Assembly: GCA_016181165.1 (NCBI GenBank)
Contig: JACOZU010000025.1
Span: forward strand, 1-12,527
Origin: Candidatus Woesebacteria bacterium
Lineage (GTDB): Bacteria; Patescibacteriota; Microgenomatia; UBA8517
Length of the DNA stretch: 12,527 bases
Direction of reading: 5' to 3'
Shown here: in pieces, positions 5,846-12,118 of the stretch
How the letters are laid out: each line of letters opens with the position of its first letter
Position numbering within the stretch: the first letter of the stretch is position 1
Notes under the pieces: generated by a model
What the model was told of the DNA's origin: nothing
Database searches by the model: none
What the model saw: the letters and a program-made list of their open reading frames with translations, nothing else
Translations under genes and position numbers: made by a program

Positions 5846-6102
5846 TGCGGGGTAGTGTACAGTTGCACGGAAGGCTCAAATATGGGCTCCCTTTTTAGGG
5901 AGAATCTGACTAAATCGGTGAAACCTAAGTTCCTTTCGGGAATATGGTAATGCCGAGGAAAGACTCCGATTTAATCGGAGAATCCGTAGAGACTATACGT
6001 CAGACCCCGATTAAATCGGGGAAGACATAGTCCGATACTCGTCGAAAGGCGAGAAACACAAAGCATAATCTTCCAGGCCAGGCGCGACTCCTGGCCCCGC
6101 AA
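5846..6102 (+). tRNA. tRNA-Met (CAU), probably initiator, interrupted by a group I intron
   Basis: Exons are 5846-5876 and 6064-6102. Joined, they give a 70-nt cloverleaf: acceptor TGCGGGG/CCCCGCA (7 bp), D stem GTGT/GCAC with a 6-nt loop ACAGTT, anticodon stem GAAGG/TCTTC, loop CTCATAA (anticodon CAT), 4-nt variable loop CAGG, T stem CCAGG/CCTGG, discriminator A6102. Initiator is favoured by the CTCATAA loop, A72 with a weak U1-A72 pair, and an acceptor end like bacterial fMet genes. Against it, only part of the GGG/CCC anticodon-stem signature is kept and pair 11-24 is T-A. The D loop has no GG and the T loop is CGCGACT instead of TTCRANY, so the normal elbow contacts are lost or changed. 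It may be a real but divergent tRNA or a decaying copy. Confidence 0.7.
5877..6063 (+). ncRNA. Group I intron (IC3-like), 187 nt, in the tRNA anticodon loop
   Basis: A self-splicing ribozyme. It follows U33 of the tRNA (T5876) and ends in G6063, as group I introns do. Elements seen: P1 pairs exon GGCT (5873-5876) with GGCT at 5885-5888, putting a U-G pair at the splice site; P2 CTCCCT/AGGGAG (5887-5902); P3 TCTGAC (5905-5910) with GTCAGA (5999-6004); P4 TCGGT (5915-5919) with GCCGA (5952-5956); P5 region 5924-5947; P6 CTCCGAT/ATCGGAG (5964-5980); P7 GACTAT (5991-5996) with ATAGTC (6027-6032); P8 CCCCGAT/ATCGGGG (6005-6021); P9 CTCGTC-GAAA-GGCGAG (6038-6053). No ORF lies inside. The P3, P7 and P8 arrangement is unmistakable; known bacterial tRNA introns are mostly subgroup IC3. 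The exact junction is inferred from the U and G rules; the anticodon CA repeat at both ends leaves slight ambiguity. Confidence 0.9.
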
Positions 6103-6131
6103 CACATTCGACTTGCCCAGTGCAAACACGG

Positions 6132-6203
6132 GCCAGCGTAGCTCAGTGGTAGAGCGAAGATTTCATAAGTCTGCGGTCAGAGGTTCGAATCCTCTCGCTG
6201 GCA
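6132..6203 (+). tRNA. tRNA-Met (CAU), probably elongator
   Basis: Acceptor GCCAGCG/CGCTGGC (7 bp), D arm GCTC-AGTGGTA-GAGC, anticodon stem AAGAT/GTCTG with loop TTCATAA (anticodon CAT), variable loop CGGTC, T arm AGAGG-TTCGAAT-CCTCT, discriminator A6203 followed by CCT, so full CCA is not encoded. The T loop and D loop are canonical, unlike the upstream tRNA. The outer anticodon-stem pair is A27 facing G43. CAU could also be tRNA-Ile2 read as AUA after lysidine modification, but a UAU isoleucine tRNA is present at 3413, so methionine is preferred. It begins 29 bases after the intron-bearing tRNA and is probably on the same transcript. Confidence 0.85.
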
Positions 6204-6232
6204 CCTCAGTTCTTCCTCTTTAGCCTCAATGA

Positions 6233-6241
6233 TGGTAAAAT
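6233..6241 (+). promoter_or_regulatory. Extended -10 promoter of trpS
   Basis: TGGTAAAAT is an extended -10 of good quality. It ends only 9 bases before the ATG at 6251, so the transcript would begin about 6248 and be leaderless or nearly so. There is no Shine-Dalgarno before trpS. Confidence 0.5.
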
Positions 6242-6250
6242 CACGATAAT

Positions 6251-7237
6251 ATGGCCAAAAAGCGAGTACTCTCTGGCATTCGAGCAACAGGCCGCCTACA
6301 TTTGGGAAACTATCTAGGTGCGGTTTCCGGCATGCTGGTCCTTCAGGAGAATCCCGAATACGAGACCTTCTATATGGTGGCCGACCTTCATACCTTAACT
6401 ACGCCTTACGACCCCCAAACCCTCAAAGATGACATTCGTGAGGTAGTTTTAGATTATTTGGCGGCAGGACTTGACCCGGAAAAATCGACAATTTTTGTCC
6501 AATCGCAGGTTCCGGAGCATCTGGAGCTTGCTTACTTATTCTCAACCGCCGTTTCTATTGCCCGAATGCAGCACCTGCCCACTTATAAAGACAAGGTCAA
6601 ACAATATCCCCAAGGCAATACCATGGCCCTTCTTTATTATCCGGTTCTGATGGCGGCGGATATTTTGGTTTACAGGGCTGATTCGGTTCCTGTGGGAATT
6701 GACCAAGAGCCGCACCTTGAGGTTGCCCGCGAGATTGCCAGAAAAATGAACCTAGAGTACGGAACCAATTTCCCCGAACCTAAAAGATTTGCCACCAAAG
6801 GGGAATATATTCCGGCTCTAACAGGGGAAGGAAAGATGAGCAAGAGCGTCGAAGGAAGCTTTATTAATCTCACCGATGGCCTCGAGACTATTAAAAAAAG
6901 GCTGGCGGCAGCGCCCACCGATTCTGGTAAGGGAGAGACGGTTCCCGAAAAAGGCGGCGTTGCCAACCTTCTTTCCTTGGTTGAACTTTTCGAAGGAAAA
7001 GAAAAAAGAGAGGAATATAAGAAGGCTTACACGGGGGCTGGAATAAGCTATTCCGAGCTCAAAGAGGGCCTGGCCAAAGCCATTGATGAGGAACTCAAAC
7101 CCATTCAGGAAAGAAGAAAGAAGTTTGAGGAAAATTCCGCCTTGGTCGATAAGATTTTGCAAGAAGGGGCAAAAAAAGCAAGAAAAGTTGCTAGGGAAAA
7201 CTTGGAAGAAACCAAGAAAGCCATGGGGCTTATATAA
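6251..7237 (+). CDS. trpS: Tryptophanyl-tRNA synthetase
   Basis: A class I aminoacyl-tRNA synthetase that joins tryptophan to tRNA-Trp with ATP, in the cytoplasm. The 328 aa match the usual bacterial length of about 330. The N-terminus SGIRATGRLHLGNYLGA carries the HIGH-type motif HLGN at residues 17-20, and the KMSKS loop is GKMSKS at 194-199. QCG-like active-site equivalents include AADILVYRADSVPVGIDQEPHLE, in which VGIDQ is typical of TrpRS and separates it from TyrRS. The C-terminal helices (about 260-328) are rich in Lys and Glu. The ATG at 6251 fits the family start (MAKKRVLSGIR). It lies downstream of two tRNA genes, with its own -10 box close to the start. Nothing unusual is seen within the protein. 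Confidence 0.96.
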   Translation: MAKKRVLSGIRATGRLHLGNYLGAVSGMLVLQENPEYETFYMVADLHTLTTPYDPQTLKDDIREVVLDYLAAGLDPEKSTIFVQSQVPEHLELAYLFSTAVSIARMQHLPTYKDKVKQYPQGNTMALLYYPVLMAADILVYRADSVPVGIDQEPHLEVAREIARKMNLEYGTNFPEPKRFATKGEYIPALTGEGKMSKSVEGSFINLTDGLETIKKRLAAAPTDSGKGETVPEKGGVANLLSLVELFEGKEKREEYKKAYTGAGISYSELKEGLAKAIDEELKPIQERRKKFEENSALVDKILQEGAKKARKVARENLEETKKAMGLI

Positions 7238-7241
7238 AAGG

Positions 7242-7250
7242 TGTTATAAT
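7242..7250 (+). promoter_or_regulatory. Extended -10 promoter of the ftsH operon
   Basis: TGTTATAAT is a perfect extended -10. It ends 8 bases before the ATG at 7259, so ftsH mRNA should begin at or within about 2 nt of the start codon, a leaderless transcript. No terminator separates it from trpS, so readthrough from trpS is also possible. Confidence 0.6.
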
Positions 7251-7258
7251 TTACGGCC

Positions 7259-9100
7259 ATGGCGAAAGAAAAAAGATTTCAATTTAAATTAAAAATAAAT
7301 CTCTGGACGGTTCTTTTGGGCTTTTTCGTGCTTCTTTTTATTCTCCCTCTTTTCTTTTCCGCCGTTGACATGAAGGGCTCAAGCGAAAAAGTGGAAATTT
7401 CGAGGGCCCTTGCGGATATTAAAGAGGAGAAAGTCGAGAAGATAATGGTTGAGAATGAAAGAATAATCTTGACCTATAAGAGCGGGGAAGTTAAATATGC
7501 GGTAAAGGAAGAAAACGAAAGCCTCTCGGACTTACTTGATAAAGCCGATATTGACCCCACCAAAGTTAACTATAGCGTTATCGACCAAAGCTTAACTAAG
7601 GTCTTTGGCGAAATTTTAAGTATAGTTTTGCCTTTGGGGTTAATGGCAGCCTTCTTCTTTTTCATTCTTCGGGCCCAAAGCAGGGGTGCCCAGGATATCT
7701 TCTCTTTCGGCCGCTCCCGAGCCAAGCTTTTTGCCAAGGGCAAGCAGTCCGTTACCTTCAACGATGTTGCCGGGGTTGAGGATGCCAAAAAAGAACTCGA
7801 GGAGATTGTCGACTTTTTGAAAAACCCGGCCAAGTATCGCAAGATTGGAGCCAGGACTCCCAAAGGAGTTCTTCTTTTTGGGCCGGCGGGCGTCGGCAAG
7901 ACCCTTTTGGCGAGAGCGGTGGCGGGCCAAGCCAGCGTTCCATTTTTTAGTATGGCGGGAAGCGAATTTATGGAAATGCTCGTCGGAGTCGGGGCTTCGA
8001 GGGCAAGAGACCTTTTTGCTCAGGCCAAAGCAGCCGCCCCCTCAATAATCTTTATTGACGAAATTGATGCGATAGGACGTCAAAGAGGGAAGGGATTGAT
8101 GGGTGGCCACGATGAAAGGGAACAGACCCTGAATCAGATTTTGGTTGAAATGGACGGATTCACTCCAAACGACAATGTTATAGTTATTGCCGCAACCAAC
8201 AGAGGGGATTTATTAGATCCAGCCCTACTCCGGCCAGGAAGATTTGATAGACGCGTCATTCTTGATATGCCCGATAAGGAGGGAAGGCTAGCAATTTTAA
8301 AGATTCACGCCAGAGGCAAGAAATTCGCCAAAAGGATTAATTGGGAAAGAGTTTCTGATAGAACCGTCGGCTTTTCCGGGGCGGATCTGGAAAACATGCT
8401 CAACGAAGCAGCCATCTTAGCCGCCAGAGATAATCAGACCCAAATTGAAGAAAAAGATATCGAGGAGGCGGCCACCAAAGTGAAATTGGGTCCTGCCAAG
8501 AAAAGACTCCAAAGCAAAGAGGACAAAAAAATTACGGCCTACCACGAAGCAGGCCACGCCATTGTTACTCATATTCTCCCCAAAATGGACCCGGTCCACA
8601 GAGTTTCGATAGTGGCCAGGGGAATGAGCCTGGGACACACCCTGATTCCGCCCGCGGCCGATAGGACCCACGAGACAAAAAGCCGAATCGTCGAGCAAAT
8701 AACGGCCATGTTGGGGGGGAGAGCCGCCGAAGAAGTTGTTTTTGACGAAATGACTTCGGGCGCAGCCAACGATATTTCTCAAGCCACAAAATTAGCACGC
8801 GCCATGGTCATTGAGTGGGGGATGAGTGAATTAGGACCGATTAATTTGGGCCCCGAGATGGGGCTTGGGGACTTTGGCCAGCTCGAGTGGTACGAACAGT
8901 CTCCTGTTTCCCAAGCGATGCAGAAGAGGGTGGATAACGAAGTCAAGAAAATTGTCGACGGCTGTTACAAAGAAGCCCTAAAGATTATCGGAGCAAAAAA
9001 GAAGACCCTTGATAATGTGGTTGAGAAACTTCTGGAGAAAGAAACTCTGGACAAAGACGACTTCGAGAAGATTGTTGGAGCTAAAAAGGTAGTAAAATAG
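7259..9100 (+). CDS. ftsH: ATP-dependent zinc metalloprotease FtsH
   Basis: A membrane-bound AAA+ protease that extracts and degrades damaged or regulatory membrane proteins and some soluble ones, as a hexamer. Of 613 aa, two membrane segments (about 15-33 and 121-139) flank a small extracytoplasmic domain. The AAA domain has Walker A GPAGVGKT (208-215), the pore-loop region FMEMLVGVGASRARDLF, Walker B IIFIDEID (D267, E268), and NRGDLLDPALLRPGRFDRR with the arginine finger. The protease domain has zinc site HEAGH (429-433) and a third ligand in GAANDISQ (D505). The Walker A has Ala and Val where GPPGTGKT is usual; GxxxxGKT is intact, so activity is expected. It leads an apparent operon with the exonuclease (4-base gap) and glycosyltransferase genes. 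Confidence 0.97.
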   Translation: MAKEKRFQFKLKINLWTVLLGFFVLLFILPLFFSAVDMKGSSEKVEISRALADIKEEKVEKIMVENERIILTYKSGEVKYAVKEENESLSDLLDKADIDPTKVNYSVIDQSLTKVFGEILSIVLPLGLMAAFFFFILRAQSRGAQDIFSFGRSRAKLFAKGKQSVTFNDVAGVEDAKKELEEIVDFLKNPAKYRKIGARTPKGVLLFGPAGVGKTLLARAVAGQASVPFFSMAGSEFMEMLVGVGASRARDLFAQAKAAAPSIIFIDEIDAIGRQRGKGLMGGHDEREQTLNQILVEMDGFTPNDNVIVIAATNRGDLLDPALLRPGRFDRRVILDMPDKEGRLAILKIHARGKKFAKRINWERVSDRTVGFSGADLENMLNEAAILAARDNQTQIEEKDIEEAATKVKLGPAKKRLQSKEDKKITAYHEAGHAIVTHILPKMDPVHRVSIVARGMSLGHTLIPPAADRTHETKSRIVEQITAMLGGRAAEEVVFDEMTSGAANDISQATKLARAMVIEWGMSELGPINLGPEMGLGDFGQLEWYEQSPVSQAMQKRVDNEVKKIVDGCYKEALKIIGAKKKTLDNVVEKLLEKETLDKDDFEKIVGAKKVVK

Positions 9101-9104
9101 GTTT

Positions 9105-9995
9105 GTGGGCAAACTAATTTTGATTGACGGAAATGCCATTCTTCATCGGGCATTCCATGCTCTTCCTCCTCTAACCACCAAGCGCGGAGAACCGATTAAT
9201 GCTGTTTACGGGTTAATTTCCATGCTTCTTAGGGTTATTCAGGACTTAAAGCCCACCCACCTTGCTGTTGCCTTCGATGAAAAAGAGCCGACCTTTCGTC
9301 ACAAAGAATTTGCGGGGTATCAGGCCCAACGCCCCGCCATGGCCGATGAGCTTTCCGGCCAATTCGAAAAGGCGAAAAGGGTAATTGAAGCTTTCGGAAT
9401 CCCCATTTATTCTAAAGGAGGTTTTGAGGGAGACGATGTCATTGGCACCTTAGCCAAGGAAGCAAAAGAAGATGTAGTTATCGTTACTGGAGATAGGGAT
9501 ATCTTACAGCTTGTCGGGGGGAGGGTAAAAGTCTATTTGCCGATTGCCGGACTCTCATCCGCCAAACTAATGGGAGAGGAAGAGGTAAAAGAAAAGTTGG
9601 GAATTGCCCCAAAACAAGTCGCGGACTATAAAGCCTTGGTCGGAGACCCCTCCGATAACTACCCGGGCGTCGCTGGTATTGGTCCAAAAACCGCAGTTTC
9701 CCTTCTGGAAAAGTATCTAAATCTGGATGGTATTTATACCCATTTGGAGGAAATTTCGCCTTCGGTTGGGGAAAAATTGATGAAAGGAAAAGATGAGGCA
9801 AAACTCTCCTTGAGGTTGGCAACCATCGTTAAAGATGTTCCTTTAAAATTTGACATTGAAGCCTGTGGTAGGTGGGATATTGACTCCCAAGCGGTCCTTA
9901 ATTTGTTCTCCAAGTTCGGTTTTAAAACCTTAACCGAAAGGGTCAAGAAGGTAGGAAAAAGTTTGGATGACGAGAAACAAATGCCCCTACTCTAA
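9105..9995 (+). CDS. Stand-alone PolA-type 5'-3' exonuclease
   Basis: A structure-specific FEN-type nuclease that removes RNA primers and flaps in lagging-strand synthesis and repair. Its 296 aa correspond to only the N-terminal domain of DNA polymerase I. Acidic metal-site residues are seen in LILIDGNAILHRAFHALPP (D8), VAFDEKEPTFRHKEF (D58), FEGDDVIGTLA (E108, D110, D111), VTGDRDILQLV (D130, D132) and LVGDPSDNYPGV (D181, D184). A helix-hairpin-helix GVAGIGPKTA lies at about 188-197. The start is GTG, 4 bases after the ftsH stop, implying coupled translation. The ORF ends soon after the conserved FGFKTL stretch that in PolA leads to the proofreading-like domain, so no polymerase is attached. 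It precedes a glycosyltransferase and a mutM remnant. Confidence 0.93.
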   Translation: MGKLILIDGNAILHRAFHALPPLTTKRGEPINAVYGLISMLLRVIQDLKPTHLAVAFDEKEPTFRHKEFAGYQAQRPAMADELSGQFEKAKRVIEAFGIPIYSKGGFEGDDVIGTLAKEAKEDVVIVTGDRDILQLVGGRVKVYLPIAGLSSAKLMGEEEVKEKLGIAPKQVADYKALVGDPSDNYPGVAGIGPKTAVSLLEKYLNLDGIYTHLEEISPSVGEKLMKGKDEAKLSLRLATIVKDVPLKFDIEACGRWDIDSQAVLNLFSKFGFKTLTERVKKVGKSLDDEKQMPLL

Positions 9996-9998
9996 AAA

Positions 9999-11096
9999 AT
10001 GAAGATAGCTTTAGTCCATGATTATCTTAACGAATTCGGAGGGGCAGAGAGAGTCCTCTTGACCCTTTCCGAGATTTACCCCCAAGCCCCCATTTATACA
10101 GCTTTTTATAAAAAGGGTTCCCCGGCCTGGGAAAGGTTCAAAGACAAAAAAATAAAAGTTTCTTGGGCCCAGTTCGTTCCGTTTTTTTCCAAATATCTCC
10201 ACAGTCCATTAAGGTTTTTAGCCCATTTTATTTGGGGGTCTTTTGACTTTTCGAAGTTCGACGTGGTTATCGGTTCCGCCGGTTGGTACATCACTAAGGG
10301 CTTGACAAAAGGCAAAAAAACCATAGAAATTTGTTATTGCCACACGCCGCCCAGATGGCTTTACGGATACAAAACATCAATTGAATTTCAAAGATATTGG
10401 CCGGTAAGAGTTTACGGGGTAATTATTGGACATTTTATGAGAATGTACGATTTTAACGCCGCTCAGAAAGTAGACTATTTTATTGCCAATTCAAAAAACG
10501 TCGCCGATAGAATCTGGAAATTTTATCGAAGGAAATCCAAGGTTATTTATCCGCCCGTTGAGCTACCAAATTCACCAGAAGTTCAAAAAGGCAACTATTA
10601 CTTGGTCATTTCAAGAATTGTCGGAGGCAAGGGGTTGGATTTGGCGGTCAAGGCAGCGATTAAACTTGGTCTAAGACTTAAGATTGCGGGGAGGCCAGCG
10701 GGGTATTATACCGAATATCGAGTGCTGCAAAAGTTAGCCAAGAAAAACGTTGAGTTCTTGGGATACGTGACCGACGCTGAGCTCGCAAAACTTTATAAAG
10801 GAGCAAAAGCATTTCTGGCTCTTGCCACGGATGAAGATTTTGGAATAACCCCAGTTGAGGCGCAGCTTTCAGGAACGCCGGTTATTGCATTTAGAGGAGG
10901 AGGTTATATAGAGTCGGTTGTTGATGGAAAAACCGGAAATTTTTTTGATGAGCCGACGGTCGAATCCTTAGTGGGCGCAATCAAAAAGTTTGAAAAAACA
11001 AGGATCAATCCGGAGGATTGTATTGCCCAGGCCAAAAAATTTTCCAAAAGTAGATTTAAGAAAGAAATAGTGGATTTCGTTAATAAACATGCCTGA
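9999..11096 (+). CDS. GT4-family glycosyltransferase
   Basis: A GT-B fold retaining glycosyltransferase that passes a sugar from a nucleotide donor, probably for surface glycans, at the inner face of the membrane. The 365-aa protein has the N-terminal domain with MKIALVHDYLNEFGGAERVL (G14, G15, E17), CHTPPRWLYG (115-123) and ANSKNVADRI. The C-terminal domain has VISRIVGGKGLDLA (R206, K211) and DEDFGITPVEAQLSGTPVIA with the E-x7-E pair E279 and E287, the usual mark of GT4. No membrane segment is clear. It starts 3 bases after the exonuclease stop, and its end overlaps the mutM start by 8 bases, so it belonged to that operon. The acceptor and donor cannot be told from sequence. Confidence 0.9.
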   Translation: MKIALVHDYLNEFGGAERVLLTLSEIYPQAPIYTAFYKKGSPAWERFKDKKIKVSWAQFVPFFSKYLHSPLRFLAHFIWGSFDFSKFDVVIGSAGWYITKGLTKGKKTIEICYCHTPPRWLYGYKTSIEFQRYWPVRVYGVIIGHFMRMYDFNAAQKVDYFIANSKNVADRIWKFYRRKSKVIYPPVELPNSPEVQKGNYYLVISRIVGGKGLDLAVKAAIKLGLRLKIAGRPAGYYTEYRVLQKLAKKNVEFLGYVTDAELAKLYKGAKAFLALATDEDFGITPVEAQLSGTPVIAFRGGGYIESVVDGKTGNFFDEPTVESLVGAIKKFEKTRINPEDCIAQAKKFSKSRFKKEIVDFVNKHA

Positions 11097-11124
11097 ACTT
11101 CCTGAAGTAGAGACAGTTATTTAA
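11089..11124 (+). pseudogene. mutM: N-terminal remnant of mutM/fpg (formamidopyrimidine-DNA glycosylase)
   Basis: ATG at 11089 opens the peptide MPELPEVETVI and stops at TAA (11122-11124). MPELPEVET is the almost invariant N-terminus of Fpg/MutM, in which Pro2 is the catalytic nucleophile and Glu3 the acid, for excising 8-oxoguanine from DNA. Intact Fpg is about 270 aa, so more than 95% is missing. The start overlaps the glycosyltransferase stop by 8 bases, as in a translationally coupled gene. The neighbours (a PolA-type nuclease just upstream) fit a repair operon. The break follows codon 11, and the DNA beyond is unlike mutM. Either a deletion or insertion ended the gene, or the assembly joins two contigs here. 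Confidence 0.8.
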
Positions 11125-11139
11125 TCCTCTAAATCAGGT

Positions 11140-11145
11140 TAAAAT
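11140..11145 (+). promoter_or_regulatory. Possible -10 box before the membrane-gene cluster
   Basis: TAAAAT ends 10 bases before the ATG at 11156. There is no TG extension and no clear -35. The predicted leader is about 4 nt, as with the other start sites in the window. It lies immediately after the mutM break. Confidence 0.35.
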
Positions 11146-11155
11146 AATCATAACA

Positions 11156-11593
11156 ATGACCTTTTTGTCCCATGCCTTAGTAACTACAGCAGGTATCCAA
11201 TTATTAGGGCTACATGGGTCAGATCTAGTCCTCGCTTATTCATTTGGTGTACTAATTGATTTTGACCATATCATCAAAGCTCCGCTTTATTTTAAAAAGT
11301 ATAAGTTCAAAACAACAAAACATTATAATTGGCGAACACCGTTACAAGAACCCGTGTCTTTGCTGTGGGTACTACCACTCTCTTCATTTATAAATACATA
11401 CGTGCCTGTAATATTTATCTTTGGGCACATTGTGCTGGATTATTTTGTTGACTATCCAAAACATCCATTTTATCCCTACAGTAATTTTGAGACTAGGGGA
11501 TTTTTAACCAAAATTCCCCAGTTATATAAAGAGTTGGTGGTTATAGTTGTTTTCTCATGTATAAATATAATTTTGCTATCGCGAGGAAAGTAG
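11156..11593 (+). CDS. Membrane protein, DUF457/YdjM-like putative metal-dependent hydrolase
   Basis: The 145-aa protein resembles the YdjM/DUF457 family of small membrane proteins with conserved His and Asp that may bind metal; substrates are unknown. Key residues that can be seen are H6 in MTFLSHAL, the DFDH motif (D35, D37, H38) corresponding to the family's LPDxDH, H56/R60 in HYNWRTPLQEP, and H91/D95 in HIVLDYF. Membrane stretches lie at about 20-35, 65-79, 83-98 and 124-141. The last 37 bases overlap the next gene. The DNA is more AT-rich than the upstream operon. Family assignment rests on the motif order and is uncertain, and a role in lipid metabolism is suggested only by the neighbours. 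Confidence 0.55.
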   Translation: MTFLSHALVTTAGIQLLGLHGSDLVLAYSFGVLIDFDHIIKAPLYFKKYKFKTTKHYNWRTPLQEPVSLLWVLPLSSFINTYVPVIFIFGHIVLDYFVDYPKHPFYPYSNFETRGFLTKIPQLYKELVVIVVFSCINIILLSRGK

Positions 11594-12117
11594 ACAGGCT
11601 GTTATTGCCAATAGCCAAGTTTTTTCATAAAGGTTTAGGTCTAACACCCAATAATCTTTCAGTTATCTCCTTTCTTGTTGGTTTAGCGGCGGTTATCCTT
11701 GTACTTTTTCAAAAGGTAGAGATCGCTTTGGTAATATTATTGATTTCCCTTATTTTTGATGGCCTTGATGGTATTGTTGCAAGATTATACAATCTCGGGA
11801 CCGATAAAGGGGAGAAATTAGAGCTGATTTTTGATAGGACTAGCGAAGGAATAATTTTTTTAGCGCTCGCAGTTAGAGGATACGTCGATCTGAGGCTGGC
11901 GATTTTAGCAATTATAGCAATTCTTTTAATGACCACGCTTCGCAGGCGGGCTAAATTCGACCCGGGTTTCAAAAGAAGTATCCTTTTCCCGGGTTATTTT
12001 GTAGGATTTTCCTTAGCCCTTAAAGTAATTTTTTGGGTTAACTTACTTGGATTTATAATAAATATGCTAATTCTAGATTATTCTCGACAGAGAAAATTAG
12101 ATTCGAAAACACTATGA
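11557..12117 (+). CDS. CDP-alcohol phosphatidyltransferase
   Basis: Members move a phosphoalcohol from a CDP-linked lipid or alcohol onto an acceptor, in the membrane, to make phospholipid head groups. In the 186-aa protein the family motif D-x2-D-G-x2-A-R-x8-G-x3-D-x3-D appears as FDGLDGIVAR (D68, D71, G72, A75, R76), then G85, E89, D93. The third aspartate is therefore Glu here. Residues about 28-65 contain LTPNNLSVISFL, typical of the N-terminal side, and hydrophobic helices lie at 40-66, 98-125 and 145-175. The ATG at 11557 is kept despite a 37-base overlap with the previous gene because the N-terminus fits the family. A CarS-like gene follows with 1 base between. Substrate unknown; an archaetidyl-type product is possible. 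Confidence 0.85.
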   Translation: MYKYNFAIARKVDRLLLPIAKFFHKGLGLTPNNLSVISFLVGLAAVILVLFQKVEIALVILLISLIFDGLDGIVARLYNLGTDKGEKLELIFDRTSEGIIFLALAVRGYVDLRLAILAIIAILLMTTLRRRAKFDPGFKRSILFPGYFVGFSLALKVIFWVNLLGFIINMLILDYSRQRKLDSKTL

Positions 12118-12118
12118 A

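Noticed and set aside
5877..6063. A riboswitch or other regulatory RNA ahead of trpS.
   Set aside because: The P3, P4, P7, P8 and P9 pairings and the flanking tRNA halves identify it as a group I intron.
7871..7905. FtsH as an inactive ATPase because of Walker A GPAGVGKT.
   Set aside because: The essential G-x4-GKT frame, Walker B, arginine finger and HEAGH zinc site are all present; Ala and Val substitutions are tolerable.
11122..11160. A simple frameshift that would restore mutM downstream.
   Set aside because: The alternate frame continues for about a dozen residues into the start of the next membrane protein and shows no convincing Fpg sequence.
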